Positions 9,663-18,001 of a stretch of 64,000 bases of DNA are shown piece by piece. The first letter of the stretch is position 1; every line of letters starts with the position of its first letter. Under the pieces are notes generated by a model, which did not search any database, was not told where the DNA came from, and was given only the letters and a program-made list of their open reading frames with translations. Both the position numbers and the translations under genes were made by a program. The DNA is from Lentisphaerota bacterium (GTDB lineage: Bacteria; Verrucomicrobiota; Kiritimatiellia; UBA8416; JAIOPI01): the NCBI GenBank assembly GCA_021413965.1, contig JAIOPI010000026.1, positions 1 through 64,000 on the forward strand, in the 5' to 3' direction.

Positions 9663-11813
9663 ATGAACGCAACGCAGTGGGGGAAGGTCGTCGGGATCAT
9701 AGGCGCGGTGTGGCTGTTGGCCGCTGGCCCGGCAGTCGCGGCCACGATCACCACGGCACAGGCCGGGGACTGGAGCAACACGACCACCTGGGTGTCGGCG
9801 AGCATTCCCCAGGATGGTGACACGGTGATCGTGAATCACAACATCACGCTCACCAACGGGACGGCTTCGCTGGCGGCGTACACGATCAATGCGGGCAAGA
9901 CCAACACGTTCTGCACGACGAACGCCATACTGTACGCCCAGCAAGTGAACGTCTACGGCACGCTGACGCACACGAACAACACGGCCACGAGCACGAACGC
10001 CTTCGGTCAATGGGTTCCCAACGGCCGCGTGTTCATCATCTGCTCAAACCTGCTCGTGGACGCTACGGGGCGCATCAAGGCTGACGCGGTGGGTTATGCG
10101 GGTCGTTTCGGCAGTGCTGGCAGCGGCTACGGGCCCGGGGGCGGGACGAATGCTCCCGGCACTGGCGCCGGGGGCGGCTACGGCGGCCCTGGCGGCGCTG
10201 GCTGGAACGGCGGCAACAAATCTCTCGGCGGGGTCACGTACGGGAGCGCCAGCGCCCCTGATCAACCCGGTAGCGGCGGCGGCAATACGGCTACCGGCGA
10301 CCCCGCAGGTGCGGGCGGCGGTCTGATCTGGATCCAGGCGACCCAGGGCACCGTGACGGTTAATGGTCAGATCACGGCGGACGGGGGGCTTCTGTCGACG
10401 GCAGAGCAGCTCGGCACCGGAAAAGGCGGTGGCGGTTCGGGGGGCGGCATCTCTATCGCCTGCAGGGTCTTCGCCGGAAGCAACGGGCTCGTGAGTGCCG
10501 CGGGGGGCCTATCGCAAAAATGGTGGCCCGGCGCCGGCGGGGGCGGTCGCATCGCGATTACGGTGGATACGAATGCCCAGGCCGGTGCTTCGACGCCAAT
10601 CGTTGCGTTCCGCTGCGGCGGGGGATCTCTGCCTCCCAATCCCTTGGAGGGCGGCGAACCCGGTGTGCCCGGCACGATCTACGTCAACGACACCCGTATC
10701 CTGCCTACCACTTGGCTGAACGGGGGTGGCGAGTTGCAGGGCTTCTCGGCGTGGGCACCGGCGCAATTGGCGATCACCAACTCACAACTGTCATTCCTCA
10801 CGCGGGTGCAACTCAGCGTGTCCGGCAACATCGCGGTCGGCAGTACTGGTACGAGGTCTGCCGCGCTCACGCTTACGAACGCCTCTTCGCTCACCTGCGG
10901 CAACCTGGCGATCAGCAACGGCTCGGTTGCCCTCTGGCGTGACGTCGGTGCCACAATGCCAACCCTGATGGTTACTGGAGACTTGTCGCTCAACACCGGC
11001 ATGCTCTATGTCAGCGCGGCTTTGACCAACGCGGCCACGCCGGCGTACGGCGCGCTGGTGAGCGTGGCCGGCACGACAAGCCTGACGAACGGTTCCGTCG
11101 TGTATCCGTTCAGCAACCCCACCAACGGCGGATCCGTCTGCTTCTCCCTCAAGGACCTGACGATCGCCTTCGGTTCCGGGTTTAACGCCGACGGCAATGG
11201 CTATTGGGGCGCACCGCCGAGCACATCCACCAACGGATTCGGACCGGGGGGCGGGAAGTTTGGCCTCTTTTCCAGCTACGCCGGGGGCGGCGGCCACGGC
11301 GGTCTCGGCGGGGACGGTGGGGGTGCCCTGTTGAGCGGGGGCGGCATCTATGGCGCTTCCAATGCACCGCCGGTCTTCGCCGGCAGCGGCGGCGGCAATA
11401 AACACGATGGCAACGGCCGGGCCGGCGATGGCGGCGGCTTGATCTGGATCGAGTCCGATGGGACCGTGACCCTGAACGGCTATCTCAAAGCCAGCGGGGT
11501 GACAACGAACGCCACCGACGCCACTTATCAACGCGGCGGGGGTGGCTCGGGTGGCGGCATCTACGTAACGAGCCGCAGGCTCCAAGGATCCACCGGCACG
11601 CTGACGGCCAACGGGAGTATCGGCCGACGTTGGGGCGGCGGCGGCGGTGGCGGCGGCCGCATCCAGGTCTGGTCAAAGAACGATCTCACGGGCGGAGCGC
11701 TGGCGACGTCCGTGCTGCCGGGCGCTGGAACCGAAGGCGGCTCGATTGGCGCGGTCGGCACCGTCCACTACGGCACGATTCCGCTCTCCGGCACAACGGT
11801 CAGCATTCGGTAA
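9663..11813 (+). CDS. Glycine-rich secreted beta protein with internal duplication
   Basis: About 716 residues, starting at ATG 9663 behind AAGGAG. The longer frame from GTG 9624 lacks such a site. The signal peptide (VVGIIGAVWLLAAGPAVAA) is followed by a GDWSNTTTWVSASIPQDGD segment typical of secreted beta-structured proteins. Two similar halves are visible: glycine-rich stretches at about 145-300 and 510-700 share GGGLIWI, GTVT[VL]NG, GGGGSGGGI and GGGGRI motifs in the same order. The protein ends in TTVSIR, resembling the short Arg-terminated tails of three other large secreted proteins in the window. An adhesin or surface role is inferred; no catalytic motif was seen. Confidence 0.75.
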   Translation: MNATQWGKVVGIIGAVWLLAAGPAVAATITTAQAGDWSNTTTWVSASIPQDGDTVIVNHNITLTNGTASLAAYTINAGKTNTFCTTNAILYAQQVNVYGTLTHTNNTATSTNAFGQWVPNGRVFIICSNLLVDATGRIKADAVGYAGRFGSAGSGYGPGGGTNAPGTGAGGGYGGPGGAGWNGGNKSLGGVTYGSASAPDQPGSGGGNTATGDPAGAGGGLIWIQATQGTVTVNGQITADGGLLSTAEQLGTGKGGGGSGGGISIACRVFAGSNGLVSAAGGLSQKWWPGAGGGGRIAITVDTNAQAGASTPIVAFRCGGGSLPPNPLEGGEPGVPGTIYVNDTRILPTTWLNGGGELQGFSAWAPAQLAITNSQLSFLTRVQLSVSGNIAVGSTGTRSAALTLTNASSLTCGNLAISNGSVALWRDVGATMPTLMVTGDLSLNTGMLYVSAALTNAATPAYGALVSVAGTTSLTNGSVVYPFSNPTNGGSVCFSLKDLTIAFGSGFNADGNGYWGAPPSTSTNGFGPGGGKFGLFSSYAGGGGHGGLGGDGGGALLSGGGIYGASNAPPVFAGSGGGNKHDGNGRAGDGGGLIWIESDGTVTLNGYLKASGVTTNATDATYQRGGGGSGGGIYVTSRRLQGSTGTLTANGSIGRRWGGGGGGGGRIQVWSKNDLTGGALATSVLPGAGTEGGSIGAVGTVHYGTIPLSGTTVSIR

Positions 11814-11833
11814 GAGATTTTCCGAAAACCCTA

Positions 11834-11897
11834 CCCGCGGGGACCGCGGGCTCCAACGGCAACGGGAAACCAAACTGGAGCCGGCGGTCTCCGCCGG
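11834..11897. repeat. Inverted pair of hairpins (REP/BIME-like)
   Basis: Hairpin 1 has arms CCCGCGG and CCGCGGG with loop GGA (11834-11850). Hairpin 2 has arms CCGGCGG and CCGCCGG with loop TCT (11881-11897) and is followed by TTT. Read on the opposite strand, hairpin 2 matches hairpin 1 including a flanking GGCTCC, and the one changed stem pair is compensated (C-G to G-C). It lies just 3' of the glycine-rich gene and may also work as a transcription terminator. Confidence 0.6.
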
Positions 11898-11923
11898 TTT
11901 CTGAATAGGCTGTAAGGCGGGGT

Positions 11924-13339
11924 ATGAAGATCGCTTCAGGGTTGATGCCGTACCAGGTGCTTCAACGGAGCAGGCGGGGGACTGCCTCCGCCTCGCTCCG
12001 CGGCACGTGCGGCGTGACCGCTGATGGCGAAGTGCGCGCGACGGTCCTGAAACGCGGGCGCCCGATGCGGGGATTTTCACGAACCCCGATCGGGCGTTGC
12101 CGCGGGGGCGCCTGGCGGGGAACACTTGCCCGTCTGCCGGTGGGCGGCCCGTACGACGTCGTTCTGGAGGCCGGCACCGAACGCATCACGGTCCGGCGGA
12201 TTCTGGTTGGCGATGTCTGGGTCATGGCCGGTCAGTCGAACATGGTGGGCGACGGGCAAATCGAAAAGGCGTTGCGCCCGCATCCGCTGGTGCACGCGTT
12301 CTACGCGTGGGATGAATGGCGACTCGCAGTCGAACCGGTTCACGTTCCGTCTGCATCCAGGGACCCGGTTTACTGCGATAAGCCCATTGTAAAACGTCAG
12401 GAGATTTTGCGCGCACACCGGACGGCGACGAAAGGGACGGGGCCCGGACTGGCTTTTGCGCGGGCGATGGTGCGGCGCACCGGCATCCCGCAGGGCCTCA
12501 TCCCCTGCGCCGCGGGCGGAACGAGCATGGCGCAATGGAGTCCAGGCCATAAGCATCTCGAAGGCCGCTCGCTGTATGGCGCCATGCTCCGCCGCGTGCG
12601 CCTGCAAGGCCAGCCCGTTGCCGGCGTCCTCTGGTATCAGGGCGAGGCGGATGCTGCTGGCGATACCAGCGCCTACACCGACGGCATGCGGAAACTCGTT
12701 CAATCGGTCCGCAAGGATTTCAAGCATCCATCACTTCCCTGGGTCGTGGTCCAACTTGGCAAGACGCACCTGTTCAGCCCGGAGGAGTCAGAACAGGCAC
12801 CCTACCTTTCCATCCGCGAGCAGCAGCGGCTTCTGCCCCGGCGGATCGGGAACCTTTCCGTCGTGCCGCCGATTGATCTGCCGATGGAAGACGGCATCCA
12901 TCTCGCCGCCGAGGGGCAGAACGTACTGGGCGAGCGGCTTGCCCGCGCCGCGGCGCATCGCCTCAAGGTCAAAGGTGCACGCAATGCGATCGAGTTGAAA
13001 GGCCTGCGCTGTATTCCGTGCCCCGACAACTGGGGCCAGTATCCCGCGATCGAAGTCGAGTTCGCAAATGTCGCCGGCGATCTGCAGTCGGACGGCGTTG
13101 CCACAGGCTTCCGCCTGATCAAGCCGGACGGGACGGTTCTGAAGCGTATCCACAAGGTCCTGTTCAAGGGAGGCGGGCGCCTGGTGGTGGTCCCCTACAC
13201 CTATCCCGACATCTCCATGAAGGGGTATCGGCTCTCCTATGGTTACGATCTCGATGCGTACTGCAATATTCACGATGGGGAGGGGATGAGCCTCCCGGCC
13301 TTTGCGCCTCAACCGATTGAAGGCGTGAAGCCGGAATAG
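11924..13339 (+). CDS. Sialate O-acetylesterase-like (SASA) carbohydrate esterase
   Basis: 471 residues. SASA-family hallmarks are GDVWVMAGQSNMVG with catalytic Ser105, AAGGTSMAQW, GVLWYQGEAD and a late DGIHL supplying the catalytic His. The N-terminal GLMPYQVLQR matches the usual opening of the mature domain, but no signal peptide precedes it, so this copy may be cytoplasmic or have lost its export signal. Family members remove acetyl groups from sialic acids or from plant and algal polysaccharides. It lies in the plus-strand polysaccharide run between a secreted glycine-rich protein and a beta-helix protein. A C-terminal extension of about 120 residues follows the esterase core. Confidence 0.85.
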   Translation: MKIASGLMPYQVLQRSRRGTASASLRGTCGVTADGEVRATVLKRGRPMRGFSRTPIGRCRGGAWRGTLARLPVGGPYDVVLEAGTERITVRRILVGDVWVMAGQSNMVGDGQIEKALRPHPLVHAFYAWDEWRLAVEPVHVPSASRDPVYCDKPIVKRQEILRAHRTATKGTGPGLAFARAMVRRTGIPQGLIPCAAGGTSMAQWSPGHKHLEGRSLYGAMLRRVRLQGQPVAGVLWYQGEADAAGDTSAYTDGMRKLVQSVRKDFKHPSLPWVVVQLGKTHLFSPEESEQAPYLSIREQQRLLPRRIGNLSVVPPIDLPMEDGIHLAAEGQNVLGERLARAAAHRLKVKGARNAIELKGLRCIPCPDNWGQYPAIEVEFANVAGDLQSDGVATGFRLIKPDGTVLKRIHKVLFKGGGRLVVVPYTYPDISMKGYRLSYGYDLDAYCNIHDGEGMSLPAFAPQPIEGVKPE

Positions 13340-13359
13340 ACTGGACATGGGTGGAGAGA

Positions 13360-13409
13360 GCCACGCCTTATCAGGCGCGGCTACGTAGCCGCCGGTGATA
13401 ACCGGTGGC
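13360..13409. repeat. Twin inverted hairpins with complementary loops (REP/BIME-like)
   Basis: Hairpin 1 has 9-nt arms GCCACGCCT and AGGCGCGGC with loop TATC. Hairpin 2 has arms GCCGCCGGT and ACCGGTGGC with loop GATA. A TACGTA spacer separates them. The loops are reverse complements, so the two hairpins are inverted copies of one unit. Three inner stem pairs (GCC/GGC against CGG/CCG) have swapped sides with pairing kept. It lies in the gap between the esterase and beta-helix genes. Confidence 0.65.
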
Positions 13410-13435
13410 AGGTCCATAAGAAAAGAAGCATACGC

Positions 13436-15082
13436 ATGAATGGACGACAGGGATTGAGCGGGCTGTTGATGTTAGTTTTGGTGCTAGGGATGGCCATGAC
13501 CGCCCGGGCTGACCAACCTGTCCCGGATGGGCAATCCCTTGCCGCGGAGGGCGCGGACGCATCCACCGGGCCCCACTACTATGTCAACAACCAGACCGGC
13601 TCGGATGAATTCGACGGCCTGGCGCCCCTGCCCTCCCCGGCCGGAAAATCCGGACCGACAGCCACGATCATGGCGGCGGTAAAGAAAGCCTGTGTGGGCG
13701 CGCGCATTGTCATCGCCAACACGGGCCAGGATTACCGGGAAAGCGTTCACATCAAGGATGCTCGCAAAGGCCGCGCCGACCGTCCGCTGGTCATTGACGG
13801 CAACGGGGCCACCGTGAGCGGACTCGTCCGGGTTGCGCCTGAGCGATGGACGAACGTGCATGATGACGTCTATGCCTTTGTCAACCGGGTCGGGGGCGCG
13901 GACTATGTGCCCAAACGTGAATATACAGGCTGGCAGCAACGCATCGGCGACAGCGTGTACGGAAACATGCCGGGCTTTAACTGGATGGCGGGGTGGAGCG
14001 GGTGGCCCACCGAGCGGCAGGCACCGGAGATCTTCTTCCTGAACGGCAAGCCGGGGCCCAACGTGACGACGCTGGCAGACCTGCCCCCGGGCGGTTTCTT
14101 CTACGACCATCGTGCGAAGCCTAGATGTCTGTATTTCCGCCTTCCTGCGGGTGCCAGGATCGAGGATTGCACGCTGGAGCTTCCCTTGAACGAAGGCGTT
14201 TTCGTCACCGACGATTACGTGGTGGTTCGTAACCTGGCATCGAAGTATGCCATGGATGACGGGTTTGCCGGGTTCTGGGGGATTGGCGTGGTCTTTGAAA
14301 ATTGCAACGGCTCATTCAACTGCGACCAGGGAATTTCTCTCCACGGGACCAGCGTGACGCTGATCGACGGCGGGCTCTACGAGCGCAACGGCGGCTGCGG
14401 TATCGCCGATGTCATGTCCAGTTTCACCGTCTACCGTAACGTGGTGGTACGGGACAACCTGATTACCGGCGCGCTCTTCCAGGGACTTGGCCACAGCATG
14501 CTGAATTGCAGCGTGTACGGCAACTGGAGCCCCCAGATCGATGCCAGTGGTGAGGGTTCTGTATCCATCGTGAACTGCCTTGTCGCCGGGTCGCTTGAAG
14601 CCGGTGGCGGGGCGCATATCGGGCAGGGCCGGATCGATCCCGGTGGAGGCGTTGGCATTCAGATGGAACGGGGACGGATCGATCATGGCACCATTGTCAA
14701 CTGCTCACAAGGGGTCGTCGTTCTGAAGAGCGGGATGATTGCCAATTCAATCATCGCCAATTGCACCAACGAGCTGGTCAATATCCGCCAAGCGGCGACA
14801 AACACGTTCCAGATGAAGAAGACCATTCTCGCCCCCGGGGCCGTCGTCTGTGGCGCCGAAACCGTCACTCAGGATGCCTGGGTGGAGTTTGCCAAAAGAA
14901 CGCCTTGGGCGAGCAGCAATATGCGGGCGTCTCCCCGCCTTGAGCCGCCGCTCTATGGGCTGCCGTCGGATTCGTCGTTTTCTAAAGCGGGCGACTATGA
15001 GCGAACGCCCGGGGCGGTTATACCGCTTTGGAAGGGTTGGAACCCGAATGGAGAAGCGCCGTATATCCGGCCACCGCCGTAG
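13436..15082 (+). CDS. Secreted right-handed parallel beta-helix protein
   Basis: 548 residues with a clear signal peptide (LSGLLMLVLVLGMAMTARA). PHYYVNNQTGSDEFDG is the usual opening of bacterial pectate-lyase-like or right-handed beta-helix proteins (compare DUF1565), and repeated rungs of the form VVRNLA, VVFENCNG, LINCLVAGS and GTIVNCSQG fill residues about 230-470. Such folds bind or cleave polysaccharides, or act as surface proteins. No catalytic triad could be assigned from sequence alone. It sits between a SASA esterase and a DUF4838 gene, in line with a carbohydrate role. Confidence 0.75.
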   Translation: MNGRQGLSGLLMLVLVLGMAMTARADQPVPDGQSLAAEGADASTGPHYYVNNQTGSDEFDGLAPLPSPAGKSGPTATIMAAVKKACVGARIVIANTGQDYRESVHIKDARKGRADRPLVIDGNGATVSGLVRVAPERWTNVHDDVYAFVNRVGGADYVPKREYTGWQQRIGDSVYGNMPGFNWMAGWSGWPTERQAPEIFFLNGKPGPNVTTLADLPPGGFFYDHRAKPRCLYFRLPAGARIEDCTLELPLNEGVFVTDDYVVVRNLASKYAMDDGFAGFWGIGVVFENCNGSFNCDQGISLHGTSVTLIDGGLYERNGGCGIADVMSSFTVYRNVVVRDNLITGALFQGLGHSMLNCSVYGNWSPQIDASGEGSVSIVNCLVAGSLEAGGGAHIGQGRIDPGGGVGIQMERGRIDHGTIVNCSQGVVVLKSGMIANSIIANCTNELVNIRQAATNTFQMKKTILAPGAVVCGAETVTQDAWVEFAKRTPWASSNMRASPRLEPPLYGLPSDSSFSKAGDYERTPGAVIPLWKGWNPNGEAPYIRPPP

Positions 15083-15140
15083 GATGGCGGCATCCCGATA
15101 CCGTTTCTAAACTTCAACGAAAACAGAAGAATTGACGATC

Positions 15141-17999
15141 ATGAAGCGAATCGTTGGCACCTGTATGGCGGTGGGGTTGATGGTGGTTTCAGGCGCGCAG
15201 GCGGCAAAGCTGAACTCGTCACCGTGGACGGTCACGGACGAGGCCACGCGCAAGAAGGTCGCGTCGGTGACGGACAACCGGCTCGAGACGACCTGGACCG
15301 CCTCGGGCCCCCAGGGGCTCCTGATCGACCTCGGCCGGCCCACCGTGCTGCACCGCCTCTATCTCGCGCCCGGCGGCGGCATCACGAACAGTTACCGCTC
15401 ATTGACCATCACGTTCATGGCCGAATCCGCCGAAGGCGGGACGGCGGTGGTGCACCGTTACCTGACACCCACCGACGAGCCCTGGAAAGTCAGTGCCCTG
15501 CGGTCGGCGTTGCGCGCCGGCGGAACCAACGACTTCCTGCCTTCCGACAAACCGGAGGCGGATCTGCGGTTCAACCCCATCGTCGCCCGCTACCTGCGGA
15601 TCGAAGGGGCGGCCCCCCTCGCGGAGGTCATGGCCTACGGCAGTGCCGCCAAGGACGCCTTCAAGAACGATGCGGCCGTCGTCGTGGCCTCAAACGCGCC
15701 CGCCATCCTGCGGGTGGCCGCGGAGGACTTGCGCTACTACATTGGCGAACTGACCGGCCGGCCCTTGCCGATTGTCGATCCCGCCCAGGCAGGGGCCTAC
15801 CCCGGAATCCTATATAAGATCGTCGACCTGTCCCCGCTGGCCACGAACTACGCGCAGATGGTGGCGAACGTGGCTGCCGGCACGTTGCCGAAGACCGAGG
15901 TCAACGTCGAGAAGCAGGGCCGCGAGGTGTTGTTCAAGGCCTGGCCGCACATCAACGTGGCCTATAGCGTCTGGGAATTCCTGCGGCAGCAGGGCGTGAC
16001 CTGGGCGGCACCGGCGGATCATGCCGACTACGTGCCCGCAGGCAAAGGCGTGGACCTGAGCCATCTGCCCTTGCGCAAGAGCCCCTCCGCCAAATGGCGC
16101 GAAGGCTTGGGCGGCTTTAGTCACGGTCCGGTCTACTGGGCCTGCTTCTTCATGGACGACACGCTGTTCGCGCTGCGCAACGGTGCGGACCCCGGCCGCC
16201 AGTTCCCCGGACTGGGGACCGAGATGCCGGCGAACCCGGACATGCAACTGCGCACGACGAAGGCCGAGGACATCAAACCGGAATACAAGGAGGGATTCGA
16301 TGGGCATCCCCATAACCTCCATTCCGTGATCCCGAACCGTCTCCTCGATGTCAACCCGGAATGGTGCGGCATGGGACCCGACGGTCAGCGCAAGCCTCCA
16401 AGCAAGGGCGGCCCGCAGACCTTCTGTTTCACCAGCCCCGAGGTCATCCAATTTGTGACCGACAAGATGGTGTATTGGTCCGGCGACAACACGAACTGCG
16501 CGGTCACGTTCCGCCTGGTCCCGACCGACGGGGCGAGCTTCTGCATGTGCCCGCGCTGCATGGCCCTGAGCAAGCCGCTGGAAAGACCGGTCATGACCTA
16601 CTGCGCGGGCGACTACGTGATGTCCGGCCCCTATTTCTATTTCATCACCGAGGTGGCCAAGCGGGTCAAGGTCCTTCGGCCGAAGATCCGCGTGTTGGCC
16701 CTCGCCTACTCCGACTACACCCCGGCGCCGCGAGAGATCCCCACCTTCCCCGACAACATAACCGTCCAAGTGTGCACCTACGGCCATCGCAACCTGCCCC
16801 TGACCGCGCCCGCGAATGCCGCGACCCGGGCGTATCTCGAACCGTGGACCACGCGCGGAGTGCCGCTCGCGCATTGGGACTACCTGCTGATCCATGCCGA
16901 GTGGCGCACGCTGACCATGCCCATCCCGATGGTCACGGCGACCGTGGACCGGGAACAGTACCTGGCGCGGCTCGGGATGCTGGATGGCCTGACCCAGACT
17001 GACGGCGGGTCCATCACGCACAATCCCTGGAACTTCTATGCCTTTGCGCGGATGCTGTGGGACGTGTCGCTGACCGCCGACCAGATCCTGGGCGAGTTCT
17101 TCAACGCGTATTACCAGGAAGCCCGCGAGCCCATGCTCGCCTATTACCGCGCGTTGGAGTCGCACCTGATCCAGAACAGCATTTCGCTGGAGGATTTTGC
17201 CTACGACCTCGGCCCGAATCCGGCGATGTTCACGCCCGAACTGATTGCGACGCTGCGGGACCATCTTGCAAAGGCGCGGACGGTGGCCTCGTCGTACTAC
17301 GTGAAGGCGCGCATCGAGCAGGCCGCGAGCGATCTGGAGTGGGCGATTCCGGCGGCGGCACGCCGCAGTATGGACAAGGCCGTGGCCCTGCAATATGGCA
17401 AGAAGGAATACGTCTGCCGCCGCCGCGCGGGGGCGATCGCGATCGACGGCAAACTCGACGACGAGGGCTGGAAGCACGTGGCCGCGGCGGACGGATTTGT
17501 GAAGCCCGGGACGTTTGAGCCGGTCCAAGGGGATGACCGCACCGAGTTCCGGATGACGTGGGATGACACGTCGCTTTATGTCGCCGTGCGTTGCACCAAC
17601 ACCAACGCGCCAAACCTGAAGATGACGGAGAATGTCTGGGGCATGGATAACGTCGAGTTCTTCATGGTGCCCGCCTCAACCTATACGGCGGGGTATTATC
17701 AGGCCGCCGTCTCTGCGGCGGGCAAGGTCTGGGGGCCCCAGCGCTTCACGGGCGATTACATGTGGGGCAACGACTTGGTGGCGTTGCCTCAATATGAGGC
17801 CGCCGTGCATGCCGGAGACGGGGGATGGACAGGCGAGTTTGTGGTGCCGTTCAAGACCTTGAAGGAAGGGGCTCCCAAGGCGGGCGATTTCTGGCGGGCC
17901 AATGTGGCGCGCGGCGGGGGGGGATGGTCGCGATTGCCGACCGGCAACCGGCACCTGTACCGCGATTTTGACCTGATTACATTCGGGAGTGATCAATAA
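15141..17999 (+). CDS. DUF4838 protein with C-terminal CBM9-like module
   Basis: About 952 residues from the ATG at 15141, which heads a good signal peptide (MKRIVGTCMAVGLMVVSGAQA); the frame extends 9 nt further upstream from a TTG. A discoidin-like module (about 22-160) precedes a glucuronidase-N-like region, where AEDLRYYIGELTGRPLP is typical. The DUF4838 core follows at about 300-640 with a CMCPRC motif after VPTDGASF. The C-terminal module begins with GAIAIDGKLDDEGW (about 765-950) and is CBM9-like. It is the third DUF4838 protein in 18 kb, and its CxCxxC motif aligns with the other two. The next gene starts 2 nt after its stop, so the GH2-like enzyme is probably co-transcribed. Confidence 0.85.
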   Translation: MKRIVGTCMAVGLMVVSGAQAAKLNSSPWTVTDEATRKKVASVTDNRLETTWTASGPQGLLIDLGRPTVLHRLYLAPGGGITNSYRSLTITFMAESAEGGTAVVHRYLTPTDEPWKVSALRSALRAGGTNDFLPSDKPEADLRFNPIVARYLRIEGAAPLAEVMAYGSAAKDAFKNDAAVVVASNAPAILRVAAEDLRYYIGELTGRPLPIVDPAQAGAYPGILYKIVDLSPLATNYAQMVANVAAGTLPKTEVNVEKQGREVLFKAWPHINVAYSVWEFLRQQGVTWAAPADHADYVPAGKGVDLSHLPLRKSPSAKWREGLGGFSHGPVYWACFFMDDTLFALRNGADPGRQFPGLGTEMPANPDMQLRTTKAEDIKPEYKEGFDGHPHNLHSVIPNRLLDVNPEWCGMGPDGQRKPPSKGGPQTFCFTSPEVIQFVTDKMVYWSGDNTNCAVTFRLVPTDGASFCMCPRCMALSKPLERPVMTYCAGDYVMSGPYFYFITEVAKRVKVLRPKIRVLALAYSDYTPAPREIPTFPDNITVQVCTYGHRNLPLTAPANAATRAYLEPWTTRGVPLAHWDYLLIHAEWRTLTMPIPMVTATVDREQYLARLGMLDGLTQTDGGSITHNPWNFYAFARMLWDVSLTADQILGEFFNAYYQEAREPMLAYYRALESHLIQNSISLEDFAYDLGPNPAMFTPELIATLRDHLAKARTVASSYYVKARIEQAASDLEWAIPAAARRSMDKAVALQYGKKEYVCRRRAGAIAIDGKLDDEGWKHVAAADGFVKPGTFEPVQGDDRTEFRMTWDDTSLYVAVRCTNTNAPNLKMTENVWGMDNVEFFMVPASTYTAGYYQAAVSAAGKVWGPQRFTGDYMWGNDLVALPQYEAAVHAGDGGWTGEFVVPFKTLKEGAPKAGDFWRANVARGGGGWSRLPTGNRHLYRDFDLITFGSDQ

Positions 18000-18001
18000 C
18001 C

